Positions 42,052 through 51,051 of a stretch of 53,218 nucleotides of DNA are shown one piece after another. Made by a program: the position numbers and the translations under genes. Origin of the DNA: Pirellulales bacterium (lineage in GTDB: Bacteria > Planctomycetota > Planctomycetia > Pirellulales > DATAWG01); NCBI GenBank assembly GCA_036267355.1, contig DATAWG010000113.1, positions 1 to 53,218 on the forward strand. The letters run 5' to 3'. Each line of letters begins with the position of its first letter. Position 1 is the first letter of the stretch. The notes beneath the pieces were generated by a model, which saw only the letters and a list, made by a program, of their open reading frames with translations, had not been told where the DNA came from and ran no database searches.

Positions 42052-43548
42052 ATGGCCGGTGTCGATTCGCAGATTGGCGGCTCGCCTTGGCCGCTGCCGG
42101 ATTTCGCCGGGCCGGCGTCGCCCGCCTATCTACCCGCCTATCTCGAGCGGCCGGGCGAGACGGCGCGCGCGGTCGCGCCGCCAATTCCGGGGTCGCAAGT
42201 GCAGAAGGAAATAAGGTCGATGGACGCCCCCCTTCCAGCGACTGCCAAGGAAAAAGAGGCGGGCGCCGCGGACGCTAATGAGTCGTCGAGCGGGGCCCCG
42301 ACGGATCGCCCGTCGCCTGCGTTTTCCCCGTTTTCTGCAATTCGACCGTTTGCATCGCTCGCGCAGGTGGAAGGGGCGCTGACGCTGCGAGTCGGGCGGG
42401 TCGAGAGAAGCCGCGGCGCAACCCCGGCTCCGCACGACGAATTCGCCGCATTGGCCGACGTGTGGAATTCCCTCGCCGGATCGGTTCCATTTCGATCGTT
42501 GGAGTGGCTTGCAGCGTGGTGGCGGCACTACCAATCGCCCGGCTGGCAGACCTATTTGCTCAAAGTCGAAGACACCGCCGGACAGGTCGTCGGCATCGCT
42601 CCGTGGTATCTCTCCCGATCGCCGATGGCGGGGCGGGTGATTCAATTTCTCGGTTCCGGAGAGGTCTGCTCCGAATACCAGACGATTCTCGCGAAGCCTG
42701 GTTGCGAAACGGAGGTTGCCATCGCGATATCGCAATGGCTCGGCCACGAAGGGGCGCGCGATTGGGACATGCTGCTGCTCTCGGCCGTAGCGGCCGACGA
42801 TCCGGCGACCGCTGCGCTGGCGGAAGACTTTGCCGACTGCGGGCACATGGTGGATCGCCGGCCGGGAATGCCATGCTGGCGGCGCGAATTGCCGTCCACG
42901 TGGGACGAATTCGTGCAGCAATTGTCGAAATCGCGGCGCGAGCGGCTCCGGCAACTAACGCGAAAATATTTCGACACGCGCCGTGCTCGCACCCGCTGGG
43001 TTGAAAACATCGCCGATTTGGACGACGCCTTCGCGATGTTTGTCGACATGCACCAGCGCCGCCGCCAAAGCCTTGGGCAGCCCGGTTGCTATTCGTCGCG
43101 GCAATTTGCCGATTTCCATGCGGAAGTAAGCCGCCGCTTGTGCGCCCAGGGCAAGCTACGTTTGCTGTGGACCGAACTCGACCGCCGACCGGTCGGGGCC
43201 GAATACGACTTTATTGACGGCCGTACGGTTTATTACTACTCGACGGGCGTCGAGCCGGACGCCACTGCCGATCATCCAGGCTGGCTGGCAATGATCGGTT
43301 CGCTGCGGCGGGCCATCGACGAAGGATGCCGCTGGTTCGATTTTTTGCGGGGTGACGAAGCGTACAAGTGCTCCTGGGGCGCGCGGCCCTTTGCGACCCT
43401 GGAAACTCGCATCATCGCTCGCCGCCGCCTCGCAGGGCTTCGCTACCAAGCGTGGCTCGGGCGGCAGCAACTGCGAAAATGGGGCAAAGGGATCAAGGAA
43501 TGGAACTCGCGGCGAAAAGCGACAACACCTAAAACCGAACAAACCTAA
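42052..43548 (+). CDS. BioF2/CelD-type GNAT acyltransferase (second of a tandem pair)
   Basis: This 498-residue paralogue repeats the same motifs: PFRSLEWLAAWWRHYQ, RVIQFLGSGEVCSEY, SKSRRERLRQLTRK and WFDFLRGDEAYKCSWG. It adds a 110-residue disordered Pro/Ala/Ser-rich N-terminal extension that the neighbour lacks. The pair arose by duplication. Different substrates are likely because the acceptor-side segments differ. It starts seven bases after the first copy. Confidence 0.82.
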   Translation: MAGVDSQIGGSPWPLPDFAGPASPAYLPAYLERPGETARAVAPPIPGSQVQKEIRSMDAPLPATAKEKEAGAADANESSSGAPTDRPSPAFSPFSAIRPFASLAQVEGALTLRVGRVERSRGATPAPHDEFAALADVWNSLAGSVPFRSLEWLAAWWRHYQSPGWQTYLLKVEDTAGQVVGIAPWYLSRSPMAGRVIQFLGSGEVCSEYQTILAKPGCETEVAIAISQWLGHEGARDWDMLLLSAVAADDPATAALAEDFADCGHMVDRRPGMPCWRRELPSTWDEFVQQLSKSRRERLRQLTRKYFDTRRARTRWVENIADLDDAFAMFVDMHQRRRQSLGQPGCYSSRQFADFHAEVSRRLCAQGKLRLLWTELDRRPVGAEYDFIDGRTVYYYSTGVEPDATADHPGWLAMIGSLRRAIDEGCRWFDFLRGDEAYKCSWGARPFATLETRIIARRRLAGLRYQAWLGRQQLRKWGKGIKEWNSRRKATTPKTEQT

Positions 43549-43584
43549 GATTTCCGTCCGGAATAAATTCCTGGTTTTGGCGGC

Positions 43585-43665
43585 GTGTGACGCTGGCAAG
43601 CGCGGTCTGCCGGCAATGCGCCATGCGTAGTTCACACTGGCAGACGGCGCTTGCCAGTGGCACAC
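43585..43665. repeat. Palindromic repeat of the ACTGGCAAGCGC type
   Basis: Left arm 43585-43613 (GTGTGACGCTGGCAAGCGCG...) and right arm 43637-43665 pair with about four mismatches over 29 bases. It lies in the gap between the acyltransferase and the deacetylase genes. Confidence 0.75.
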
Positions 43666-43725
43666 CCGAGAACCAAATCGGGAAGTTAGCGGCAACCTAA
43701 TCCTGACCGATTGCCCGTCCGCACA

Positions 43726-44592
43726 ATGCCGTTTTGGAAATACCTGCTGCTCGAAGCCTATTATCGCGGATCGCTCCCCTACCGGTGGTTGCGAGCCGCG
43801 CAGGCGCGCGCGGCCGGCATGGCGCCGGTCATGGTGCTGTTCTACCATCGAATCGCGGACGACGCCGCGAGCCCATGGACGATGTCGAACCGGGAATTCG
43901 CCGCGCAAATTCGCTGGCTCCAGCGGCGATTCGAAATGATCTCGCTCGAAGAGGCACGGCGACGCCTCATGGAAAAGAGCAATCGGACGCCGGTTGTGAG
44001 TATCACGTTCGACGACGGCTACGACGCCAACTGCGACGAAGCCCTTCCGCTGTTGATCGAGCGCAAGATTCCCTGCACCTATTTCGTCAGCAGCCGATGC
44101 GTGCTCGAGCGGGTTCCGTTTCCCCACGACGTGGCGGAGCGATGCTCGGTGCGGCCGAACACGCTCGCCCAGCTTCGCAATCTGGCCGATGCGGGCATCG
44201 AAATCGGCGCCCACACCCGCACGCACGCCGACATCGGCCGCTTGCACAATCCGCGGGAGATCGACGACCAAGTCGCCGGGTCCGGCCGCGAATTGGAGCA
44301 GGCTCTCGGCCAGCGCGTGCGCTACTTCGCCTTTCCGTACGGCCAGCCACGGAACATGAATCCGCTGGCGTTTCAGATCGCGCGCGAACACGGCTATGAC
44401 GCCGTCTGTTCTGCGTATGGCGGCTACAACATTCCCGGCGACGATCCGTTCCACATCCAACGCATTTTCCCTGACAATATGCCGCGGCTGAAGAACTGGG
44501 TTACCGGCGACCCTCGGAAGACCTGCCGTCCATATCGCTACAACTACCAAGTGCAGCCCCAGGCAGCTTTGGAAGAGGTGGCGATCGCATGA
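43726..44592 (+). CDS. Polysaccharide deacetylase (NodB homology domain)
   Basis: NodB-type carbohydrate esterases remove acetyl groups from polysaccharides. The 288-residue product has MVLFYHRI, the metal/catalytic TFDDGYDAN, HTRTHADIG (the HxxxH zinc motif) and FAFPYG. No clear signal peptide is seen; the N-terminus is short and amphipathic, so action at the inner membrane or cytoplasm is possible. ATG at 43726 is used. Its stop overlaps the flippase start by four bases. Confidence 0.9.
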   Translation: MPFWKYLLLEAYYRGSLPYRWLRAAQARAAGMAPVMVLFYHRIADDAASPWTMSNREFAAQIRWLQRRFEMISLEEARRRLMEKSNRTPVVSITFDDGYDANCDEALPLLIERKIPCTYFVSSRCVLERVPFPHDVAERCSVRPNTLAQLRNLADAGIEIGAHTRTHADIGRLHNPREIDDQVAGSGRELEQALGQRVRYFAFPYGQPRNMNPLAFQIAREHGYDAVCSAYGGYNIPGDDPFHIQRIFPDNMPRLKNWVTGDPRKTCRPYRYNYQVQPQAALEEVAIA

Positions 44593-46280
44593 ATAGTGTC
44601 ACGCTTGCCGAGCCGGCAGACGTCGCGGCGCGATGCGAAGAGCCCGGTTTGACGCTCGATCCAGCATTGCCGGTCGCCGCGCCGGCTTCGCCACGATCGA
44701 TGGCCGACATCCCGCAGCCGATTGCCGTCGAAATCCCGGCGGCCACGAGCGACGCTCCTCAGATCGACGCTCCGCAGTGGCGCACCGACACGTTGGCCCA
44801 AAGCCTGGCGATCTTGCTGGCGCTCTCGGTCGTGCAGCGATTGATCGGCTTTGCGCGGCAGGTGATGGTTTGCCGATGGTTGGAGCCGGCCCAATTGGGC
44901 GAATGGGATATCGCCCTGAAATTCTTGATGCTGGCGGCGCCCGTTTCCGTGCTTGGCCTGCCCGGTTCGTTCGGCCGCTACATGGAACATTACCGCCGCC
45001 GCGGACACTTGAAAACCTTGTTGCGTCGCACTGCCGCGGCCTGCATCGTGCTTAGCGCCGTGTCGACGCTCGGGATCGCCGCCCTGCGAACCGCGGTTTC
45101 CGAACTGATCTACGGCACGCCGAATCACACCGGTATGGTCGTGCTCCTGGCCATGAGCCTTTTGACCGTGATCGCCTACAACTATCTGACGGAGATGCTT
45201 ACTGCCCTGCGGATGGTGCGCGTCGCGAGCATCGTGCAACTGGTCAACACGGTGTTGTTTGCCGTATTGAGCGTCGCGCTGGTGTTCGGCTGGCAATGCG
45301 ACGCGGCGGCAATCGTCGCGGCCTACGCCCTCTCGGCGGCGATTTTGATCGGACCGATTCTCGTTTGGTTTCGCCGCACGTGGCGACAGATTCCCGAACC
45401 GGTCGAACGGCTCAGCCACTCGGCATTGTGGGGCAAGCTGGTGCCGTTTGCGATGTCGGTTTGGGCGGTGAACTTGCTCTATAACCTCGTCGGCGTCGTC
45501 GATCGCTACATGATCGTGCACTATGCCCCGGCAGCCGAGCCGCTGGCGCTGGTGGGAGATTATCACAGCTCGCAGGTGGTGCCGATGCTGATGGTTTCGG
45601 TGAGCGGCATCGTCGGCGGAATCTTGCTTCCCTACCTGAGCCACGATTGGGAAGCCGGCGATCAGCCGGCCGTGGCGGCGAAATTGAATCTGGCGATCAA
45701 AGTGCTCGGCATCGCCATGTTTGCCGGATCGGCGGTCGTGTTGCTTGCCTCGCCGCTCCTATTTGGAGTGGCATTCCACGGCAAGTTCGATGGGGGATTG
45801 GCGATCCTTCCCTGGACGCTGACCTACTGCATTTGGATGGCTTTGGTCCCCTTGGCGCAAATGTATTTGTGGTGTGCCGAGCGAGCCAGATTGCCGGCCT
45901 TCGCGCTGGTGGCAGGCCTGATTGCGAACGTCATGCTCTGTCGCCTGCTATTGCCGGCATTCGGTTTGCACGGCGTCGTCTGGGCCACGTGCGCCGCAAA
46001 TCTGGTGACGCTTGCGATCATGTTCCAATTCAATCGCGCGTTCGGCATGCGGATCCACGGCGGCACGTGGCTTGTGATTCTCCTACCGTTGCTCCTCGGA
46101 CTTGGAAAATGGGCGGTGGTCGCGGTCACGCTCGTGCTTTTCATGGAGATTCTCACCGGCGAGCGCATTTTCACTCGCGCCGACAAACAGCAATTCACCG
46201 CCACCTGCCGGCATTACATCATGAATCGAATTTTCAAATCTGCTGCCACTCCATCGGAAAATACTAGCCCGAAGCGTTAG
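44589..46280 (+). CDS. Wzx-like oligosaccharide flippase
   Basis: The 563-residue multi-helix membrane protein of the MATE/MOP polysaccharide-export type would flip lipid-linked oligosaccharides to the periplasm. A disordered Pro/Ala-rich cytoplasmic N-terminus of about 65 residues precedes the first helix (LAILLALSVVQRLIGFARQV). ATG at 44589 overlaps the deacetylase stop. The last residues (NTSPKR) and the stop codon are provided by a copy of the CCCGAAGCGTTAG dispersed repeat. The original C-terminus was therefore probably different, with no harm to the helices. Confidence 0.87.
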   Translation: MNSVTLAEPADVAARCEEPGLTLDPALPVAAPASPRSMADIPQPIAVEIPAATSDAPQIDAPQWRTDTLAQSLAILLALSVVQRLIGFARQVMVCRWLEPAQLGEWDIALKFLMLAAPVSVLGLPGSFGRYMEHYRRRGHLKTLLRRTAAACIVLSAVSTLGIAALRTAVSELIYGTPNHTGMVVLLAMSLLTVIAYNYLTEMLTALRMVRVASIVQLVNTVLFAVLSVALVFGWQCDAAAIVAAYALSAAILIGPILVWFRRTWRQIPEPVERLSHSALWGKLVPFAMSVWAVNLLYNLVGVVDRYMIVHYAPAAEPLALVGDYHSSQVVPMLMVSVSGIVGGILLPYLSHDWEAGDQPAVAAKLNLAIKVLGIAMFAGSAVVLLASPLLFGVAFHGKFDGGLAILPWTLTYCIWMALVPLAQMYLWCAERARLPAFALVAGLIANVMLCRLLLPAFGLHGVVWATCAANLVTLAIMFQFNRAFGMRIHGGTWLVILLPLLLGLGKWAVVAVTLVLFMEILTGERIFTRADKQQFTATCRHYIMNRIFKSAATPSENTSPKR

Positions 46281-46285
46281 CGAGG
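46264..46285 (+). repeat. CCCGAAGCGTTAGCGAGG repeat forming the flippase stop
   Basis: CTAGCCCGAAGCGTTAGCGAGG overlaps the end of the flippase gene: the TAG inside GCGTTAGCG is the stop codon. Confidence 0.88.
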
Positions 46286-46346
46286 AAGCCGCACGCCGGG
46301 GCAAAGTTTTGATTGGCAGTCGAGCCATGGAACCGAATTAGCCATC

Positions 46347-47543
46347 ATGTCTACCACGCTTTTGCCTGCGCCGACGGAGCCCAACCAAATTGCCGATGAT
46401 GCGCTGCGCGTGATGTTCATCACCACGACGTTGGACGTCGGCGGGGCGGAAACGATGCTGATCAACATCGTGCGGCGGTTCGATCGCCGTCGGGCGGCGC
46501 CCGAAATTTGTTGTCTGAAAGGGCCCGGGGAACTCGGGACGATCATGGCCCGCGAGGTGCCGCTGTTCGACCGGCTTCTCAGCGGGAAATACGATTTGCG
46601 CGTCCTCGGCCGGCTTACGACACTGATGCGCCGACGCCGGATCGACGCGGTTGTCACCGTCGGCGCCGGCGACAAGATGTTCTGGGGCCGGCTGGCGGCA
46701 CGCATGGCGGGCGTGCCGGTTGTGGCCTCGGCCTTGCATTCGACCGGCTGGCCCGACGTCGTCGGGCGGTTGAATCACTGGCTAACGCCGCTGACCGATG
46801 CGTTTATCGCCTGCGCCCCAGCACATGGGCAGTATCTTATCGAGCAGCAAAAATTCCCTGCCGAGCGCGTGCATGTGATCCCCAACGGCGTCGATACGGT
46901 CCGCTTTCAACTGCGGCCTGGAAATCCAGCGCTTCGCCGGCAATTGGGTTTGCCGGATGGGGCGGCGGTGGCGTGTATCTTGGCGGCCCTGCGGCCGGAA
47001 AAGAATCACGAGATGTTTCTCGATGTGGCGGACCGCGTGCGGCGCGAAGTGCCGGCGGCGCATTTTCTGATCGTCGGCGACGGCCAGCGTCGCTCCATGT
47101 TGGAGCAGCGCACGGCACAGCTCGGATTGACCGATGCCGTGCATTTTCTTGGCACGCGCTCTGATGTGCCGGAGTTGCTCTCGGTCGCCGATGTTGTGCT
47201 GCTGACGTCGCATATGGAGGCCAATCCCGTGTCGATCCTGGAAGCATTGGCGGTCGGCAAACCGGTTATTGCGACGCGCGTCGGATCGGTGCCGCAAACG
47301 GTTCTCGACCGTGAGGTGGGCTATCTGGTCGAACCCGGCGACGCGGCAGCGATGGCGGGTCACGTCGTGGATTTATTTCGCAGGCCGGAGTTAGCGGCCG
47401 CACTCGGCGCGGCCGGCCGGCAGCACGTTGTCGCACACGCATCGCTCGAGCAAACCGTCGAAGGCTACGAAGACTTGCTCGAGTCCCTCTACCGTCGCAA
47501 AACGACAAACCGCCCGGCAGCCCGCCGGAGCCCGCCACGTTAG
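46347..47543 (+). CDS. GT4-family glycosyltransferase
   Basis: The 398-residue GT-B retaining transferase has the donor-site signature EANPVSILEALAVGKPVIAT (E-x7-E), the N-terminal TTTLDVGGAETM and the hinge HVIPNGVDTVRF. It would add a sugar from an NDP donor during repeat-unit synthesis. ATG at 46347 is used. It is the last plus-strand gene of the exopolysaccharide locus, followed by repeat hairpins. Confidence 0.9.
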   Translation: MSTTLLPAPTEPNQIADDALRVMFITTTLDVGGAETMLINIVRRFDRRRAAPEICCLKGPGELGTIMAREVPLFDRLLSGKYDLRVLGRLTTLMRRRRIDAVVTVGAGDKMFWGRLAARMAGVPVVASALHSTGWPDVVGRLNHWLTPLTDAFIACAPAHGQYLIEQQKFPAERVHVIPNGVDTVRFQLRPGNPALRRQLGLPDGAAVACILAALRPEKNHEMFLDVADRVRREVPAAHFLIVGDGQRRSMLEQRTAQLGLTDAVHFLGTRSDVPELLSVADVVLLTSHMEANPVSILEALAVGKPVIATRVGSVPQTVLDREVGYLVEPGDAAAMAGHVVDLFRRPELAAALGAAGRQHVVAHASLEQTVEGYEDLLESLYRRKTTNRPAARRSPPR

Positions 47544-47573
47544 GAATTTCTCGAAAACGTACCGGCACACCAA

Positions 47574-47730
47574 CCCGAAGCGTCACGCTTCGGGCTAGTC
47601 TGGCAATCTGAATGATCAGGGCTAACGCGGATTATTCAGAGTGCCAGGAATTCGCGACACGCTGCGAAATAGTAGCCCGAAGCGTAAGCGAGGGTAAGCT
47701 GCGGTGGCTCCCTCGCTTACGCTTCGGGCT
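47574..47730. repeat. Hairpins of the CCCGAAGCG repeat family between convergent genes
   Basis: CCCGAAGCG-TCA-CGCTTCGGG (47574-47594) is a tight perfect hairpin. Further on, TAGCCCGAAGCGTAAGCGAGGG (47673-47694) faces its reverse complement (47708-47730). They separate the GT4 gene from glnD, which converge, and may terminate both. Confidence 0.85.
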
Positions 47731-47755
47731 TGTGTGGCGCGATGAATAATCCGGC

Positions 47756-50416
47756 CTAACCCTTTACGCCCTCTTCGATCGCTTGTAGCAGACGGATGTG
47801 GATCATATCTAATCGCGTTTCACTGCTGATTTTTCGGCCGGCCGCATCGGTGACGTAAAACACGTCGACCACTTGATCCAGATACGTGCCGATCTTTGCC
47901 AGCGATACGGAAAGGTCTAGTTCGAAAAGCGTGCGGGCAATCGTGTAGAGCAAGCCGGTGCGGTCGGACGCGAAAATATCGAGGATCGTGTAATTGTCCG
48001 ACGTGCTGTTGTCGACCCGAACCCGTGTGGGCCATTGCTCCAGATTCTTGCGATTCTCCTGCTGCATGCTGCTCCAAAGCCGGCGGAAAGCCGGTTGACG
48101 GTCCCCCTTCAGCGCCGCCACCAGCCGCTGGCTGACGGCGTCCAGCCGCTCGGCGGGGGGCGGCCCGGTGAAATCCGGATCGTGAACCACAAACCGGTCG
48201 AGCACGAGGCCCTCGGCGAGCGTGTTGATGTCGGCGGAAAGAATCGCCAGGCCTTGGCTGGTCAGCCCGCCGGTGAGCTTATGGAACACGCCGGGCGTGA
48301 TGTCTTCATACGTGCCGATCACGTATTCGACCGTCTCGGTTTCACCGAGATAGCGGCTTTGCGTATAAACATCGCCATGCGAGAGCTTTCGCAGTTGCCG
48401 CAGATTTTCGGCAATTCGCTCCGGCGGCATGCTGAACAAAAACGAGCTCGGCAGTGCCGCCACTTGCGATCCGAACCAATGGCGGTCGTCGTCACTCGTC
48501 GAGCTTGAATCGGCATTCGAGCCGGCGCCGCGGCCGCCGAGGATACAGTCGGTCACCGCAGAGCGGCGCTCATCGGCCGCGGCAGATGGCGAATCGCCGG
48601 CGAGATGGCGCAGAGTTCGCTGATACAGATCGCCCAGCACTTCGGCCTTCCATTGGTTGAACACTCCCGGCCCCACTGCCGCGAGATCGGCCGCCGTGAG
48701 CACGTAGAGCATTCGCAGCACTTCGGTCGAACCCACATCGACCGCAAACCGCACGATGAGTTGGTCGTCGCTCGTGTCGCGGCGGAACGCGAGGTGCGAC
48801 ATCATCAGGTGCTTGTGAACGAGGAATTTGAGCGTGTCGGCATCCCGCGGCGGTAGCCGGAGCCGGGCCGCGGTGTGCTCGGCGATCCGCAGGCCAAGGT
48901 CGCTATGGTCTTCCAGATGTCCTTTGCCGAGATCGTGGATCAACAGGGCCAAGTGCAAAATGCGCTTTTCTTTCAAACTGCGGTAGACATTGCCAAGCAG
49001 CCCGCGCTCGCGGCCGAAGTCGGTGGCCCTTTCCACGGCCCGCAGGCAATGTTCGTCGACCGTGTATTTGTGATACTCGTTGAACTGCAGCAAACAGCGA
49101 GCGTGAGTGAACTCCGGAATGACTCTTTCCAAAACTCCCGCTTCGTGGAATTGATGCAGCAATTCCCCGAGCATCGCGGGCTGCGAGAGGATCGAGAGAA
49201 ACCGTTCGGCGGCGGCCGGCGAAAATGAGTCGGGCAACGACGGCACCGCATCGTGCACTTCCTTCCAGGCGGCCGGCGCGATCCGCTTTTGATACAGATT
49301 CGAGAGATCGGCCAACCGCAGGATTTCGACCAGATCGCCGTGCAGCTTTCGACGGCCTTGCTCCGTCAGAGAGATTTTTGCGCCGATGCGGAAATCCCCC
49401 TCCATCAAATGGCTGAACACGGGCGCGAAGATTTCGTGCAACCGAGTCCAGGGGCGCGATTGCGCGAGAAAGCGATCCAAAATCCTGCTTATACCACGCG
49501 TATGCCGGAAATAATCTTGCATGAACTGCTCGACCGGCAGCAACCCTTCGGTTCCCTTGTAGCCGAACACCTCGGCGATCCGAACCTGTTCGGGCCGATT
49601 CAGCGCGTCTTGCGCCTTGCGGGCGTGGAAGTGCAATTCGTTGCGAACTCTCAACAGAAATTCCTTCGCCCGCCGCAGCACGCGCTGGTCATCTTTCGAG
49701 ATCACTCCCATCATCGCCTGGGCCTCAGGATCCGACTGGCCATGCCGCGCGAAACCCACCCAGCGAATCAATTGCAAATCGCGCAGTCCGCCGGGCGACC
49801 GCTTGACGTTCGGCTCCAGCAGATAGACCGTTTCGCCGTATTGCGAGCGCTCTTCCTCTCGGGCCCGTTCGATTGCCGTCACGGTGCTCCGCCAGCGGCG
49901 GTTGGCAATCCGCGGAAAATTGCGATCGAATTTTCCGTGCAGCGATTCGCTGCCGACGATGAAGCGAGCCTCGGCCAGGGCGGTAAACAGGGTCGGATCT
50001 TTGAAGGCCGCGCGAACCACATCCCGCGGGGTGCGCACGCTATGCCCGAGCTCGAGGCCGACGTCGTACAGGTCGTGCAACAATCGCTTCGCCAGCAGCG
50101 ATACATGCGGGGCCGCCCGGCTGTGCAGAATCAGCAAATCGACGTCGGAATAGGGCGCTACGTCGCCGCGGCCATATCCGCCCAATGCCACGAGTGCCAC
50201 TTCTTCGCGAAATTCGGCGGCTTGCTCCGGCAGGTCGGCCAATGCGGATTCGTAAAGCCGCAGCAACACCTGGTCGAATAGCTCCGTGAGCCGGGCGCAA
50301 ACTTGAATGCCGGGCGATCCGGCATCGTGTTGCTGACGAAGCTTTTGCCGTTCGCCGGCCAACCACTCTCGGGCCGCGAGCACGTCGGGACGAAATGTCA
50401 AAGCACTGCGAGACAT
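47756..50416 (-). CDS. glnD: Bifunctional PII uridylyltransferase/uridylyl-removing enzyme
   Basis: GlnD senses glutamine and adds or removes UMP on PII. The 886-residue length fits. Domains are a nucleotidyltransferase with LGGYGRGDVAPYSDVDLL (about 78-95), the UTase regulatory region, an HD hydrolase domain with LIHDLGKGHLEDHSD (about 485-500), and two C-terminal ACT domains (about 690-770 and 805-880). ATG at 50416 gives MSRSALTFRPDVL; the frame stays open upstream but only through a heptamer repeat. It is the last gene of the amt-glnB-glnD group, and its substrate GlnB is next door. Confidence 0.93.
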   Translation of the reverse strand: MSRSALTFRPDVLAAREWLAGERQKLRQQHDAGSPGIQVCARLTELFDQVLLRLYESALADLPEQAAEFREEVALVALGGYGRGDVAPYSDVDLLILHSRAAPHVSLLAKRLLHDLYDVGLELGHSVRTPRDVVRAAFKDPTLFTALAEARFIVGSESLHGKFDRNFPRIANRRWRSTVTAIERAREEERSQYGETVYLLEPNVKRSPGGLRDLQLIRWVGFARHGQSDPEAQAMMGVISKDDQRVLRRAKEFLLRVRNELHFHARKAQDALNRPEQVRIAEVFGYKGTEGLLPVEQFMQDYFRHTRGISRILDRFLAQSRPWTRLHEIFAPVFSHLMEGDFRIGAKISLTEQGRRKLHGDLVEILRLADLSNLYQKRIAPAAWKEVHDAVPSLPDSFSPAAAERFLSILSQPAMLGELLHQFHEAGVLERVIPEFTHARCLLQFNEYHKYTVDEHCLRAVERATDFGRERGLLGNVYRSLKEKRILHLALLIHDLGKGHLEDHSDLGLRIAEHTAARLRLPPRDADTLKFLVHKHLMMSHLAFRRDTSDDQLIVRFAVDVGSTEVLRMLYVLTAADLAAVGPGVFNQWKAEVLGDLYQRTLRHLAGDSPSAAADERRSAVTDCILGGRGAGSNADSSSTSDDDRHWFGSQVAALPSSFLFSMPPERIAENLRQLRKLSHGDVYTQSRYLGETETVEYVIGTYEDITPGVFHKLTGGLTSQGLAILSADINTLAEGLVLDRFVVHDPDFTGPPPAERLDAVSQRLVAALKGDRQPAFRRLWSSMQQENRKNLEQWPTRVRVDNSTSDNYTILDIFASDRTGLLYTIARTLFELDLSVSLAKIGTYLDQVVDVFYVTDAAGRKISSETRLDMIHIRLLQAIEEGVKG

Positions 50417-50418
50417 AC

Positions 50419-50563
50419 GCGAGGGGCGAGGGGCCTGGGGCGAGGGACGAGGGGGACAAATGGCAACGCGACGACGGAAGCCCAGTTGAATCGTTGACGG
50501 CCGACGAAGCGCGCTCGCGCTCCGCACAGTCCGACTCGCCCCTCGTCCCTAGCCCCTCGCCCC
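50419..50563. repeat. Inverted CCCTCGC heptamer arrays filling the glnB-glnD gap
   Basis: Five GCGAGGG-type units (50419-50458) start two bases from the glnD start codon. Four CTCGCCC-type units (50535-50563) touch the glnB stop codon. The arrays face each other and could fold into a hairpin in the glnB-glnD transcript. Confidence 0.88.
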
Positions 50564-51010
<447 letters not shown>

Positions 51011-51051
51011 TTACTAGCAACGAAATCATACCCGGCCGGCAAGCCGGACCG

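Noticed and set aside
44544-45644. Minus-strand 366-codon open frame
   Set aside because: It is antisense to the flippase and rich in His/Gln/Arg, as expected for the complement of a membrane protein gene.
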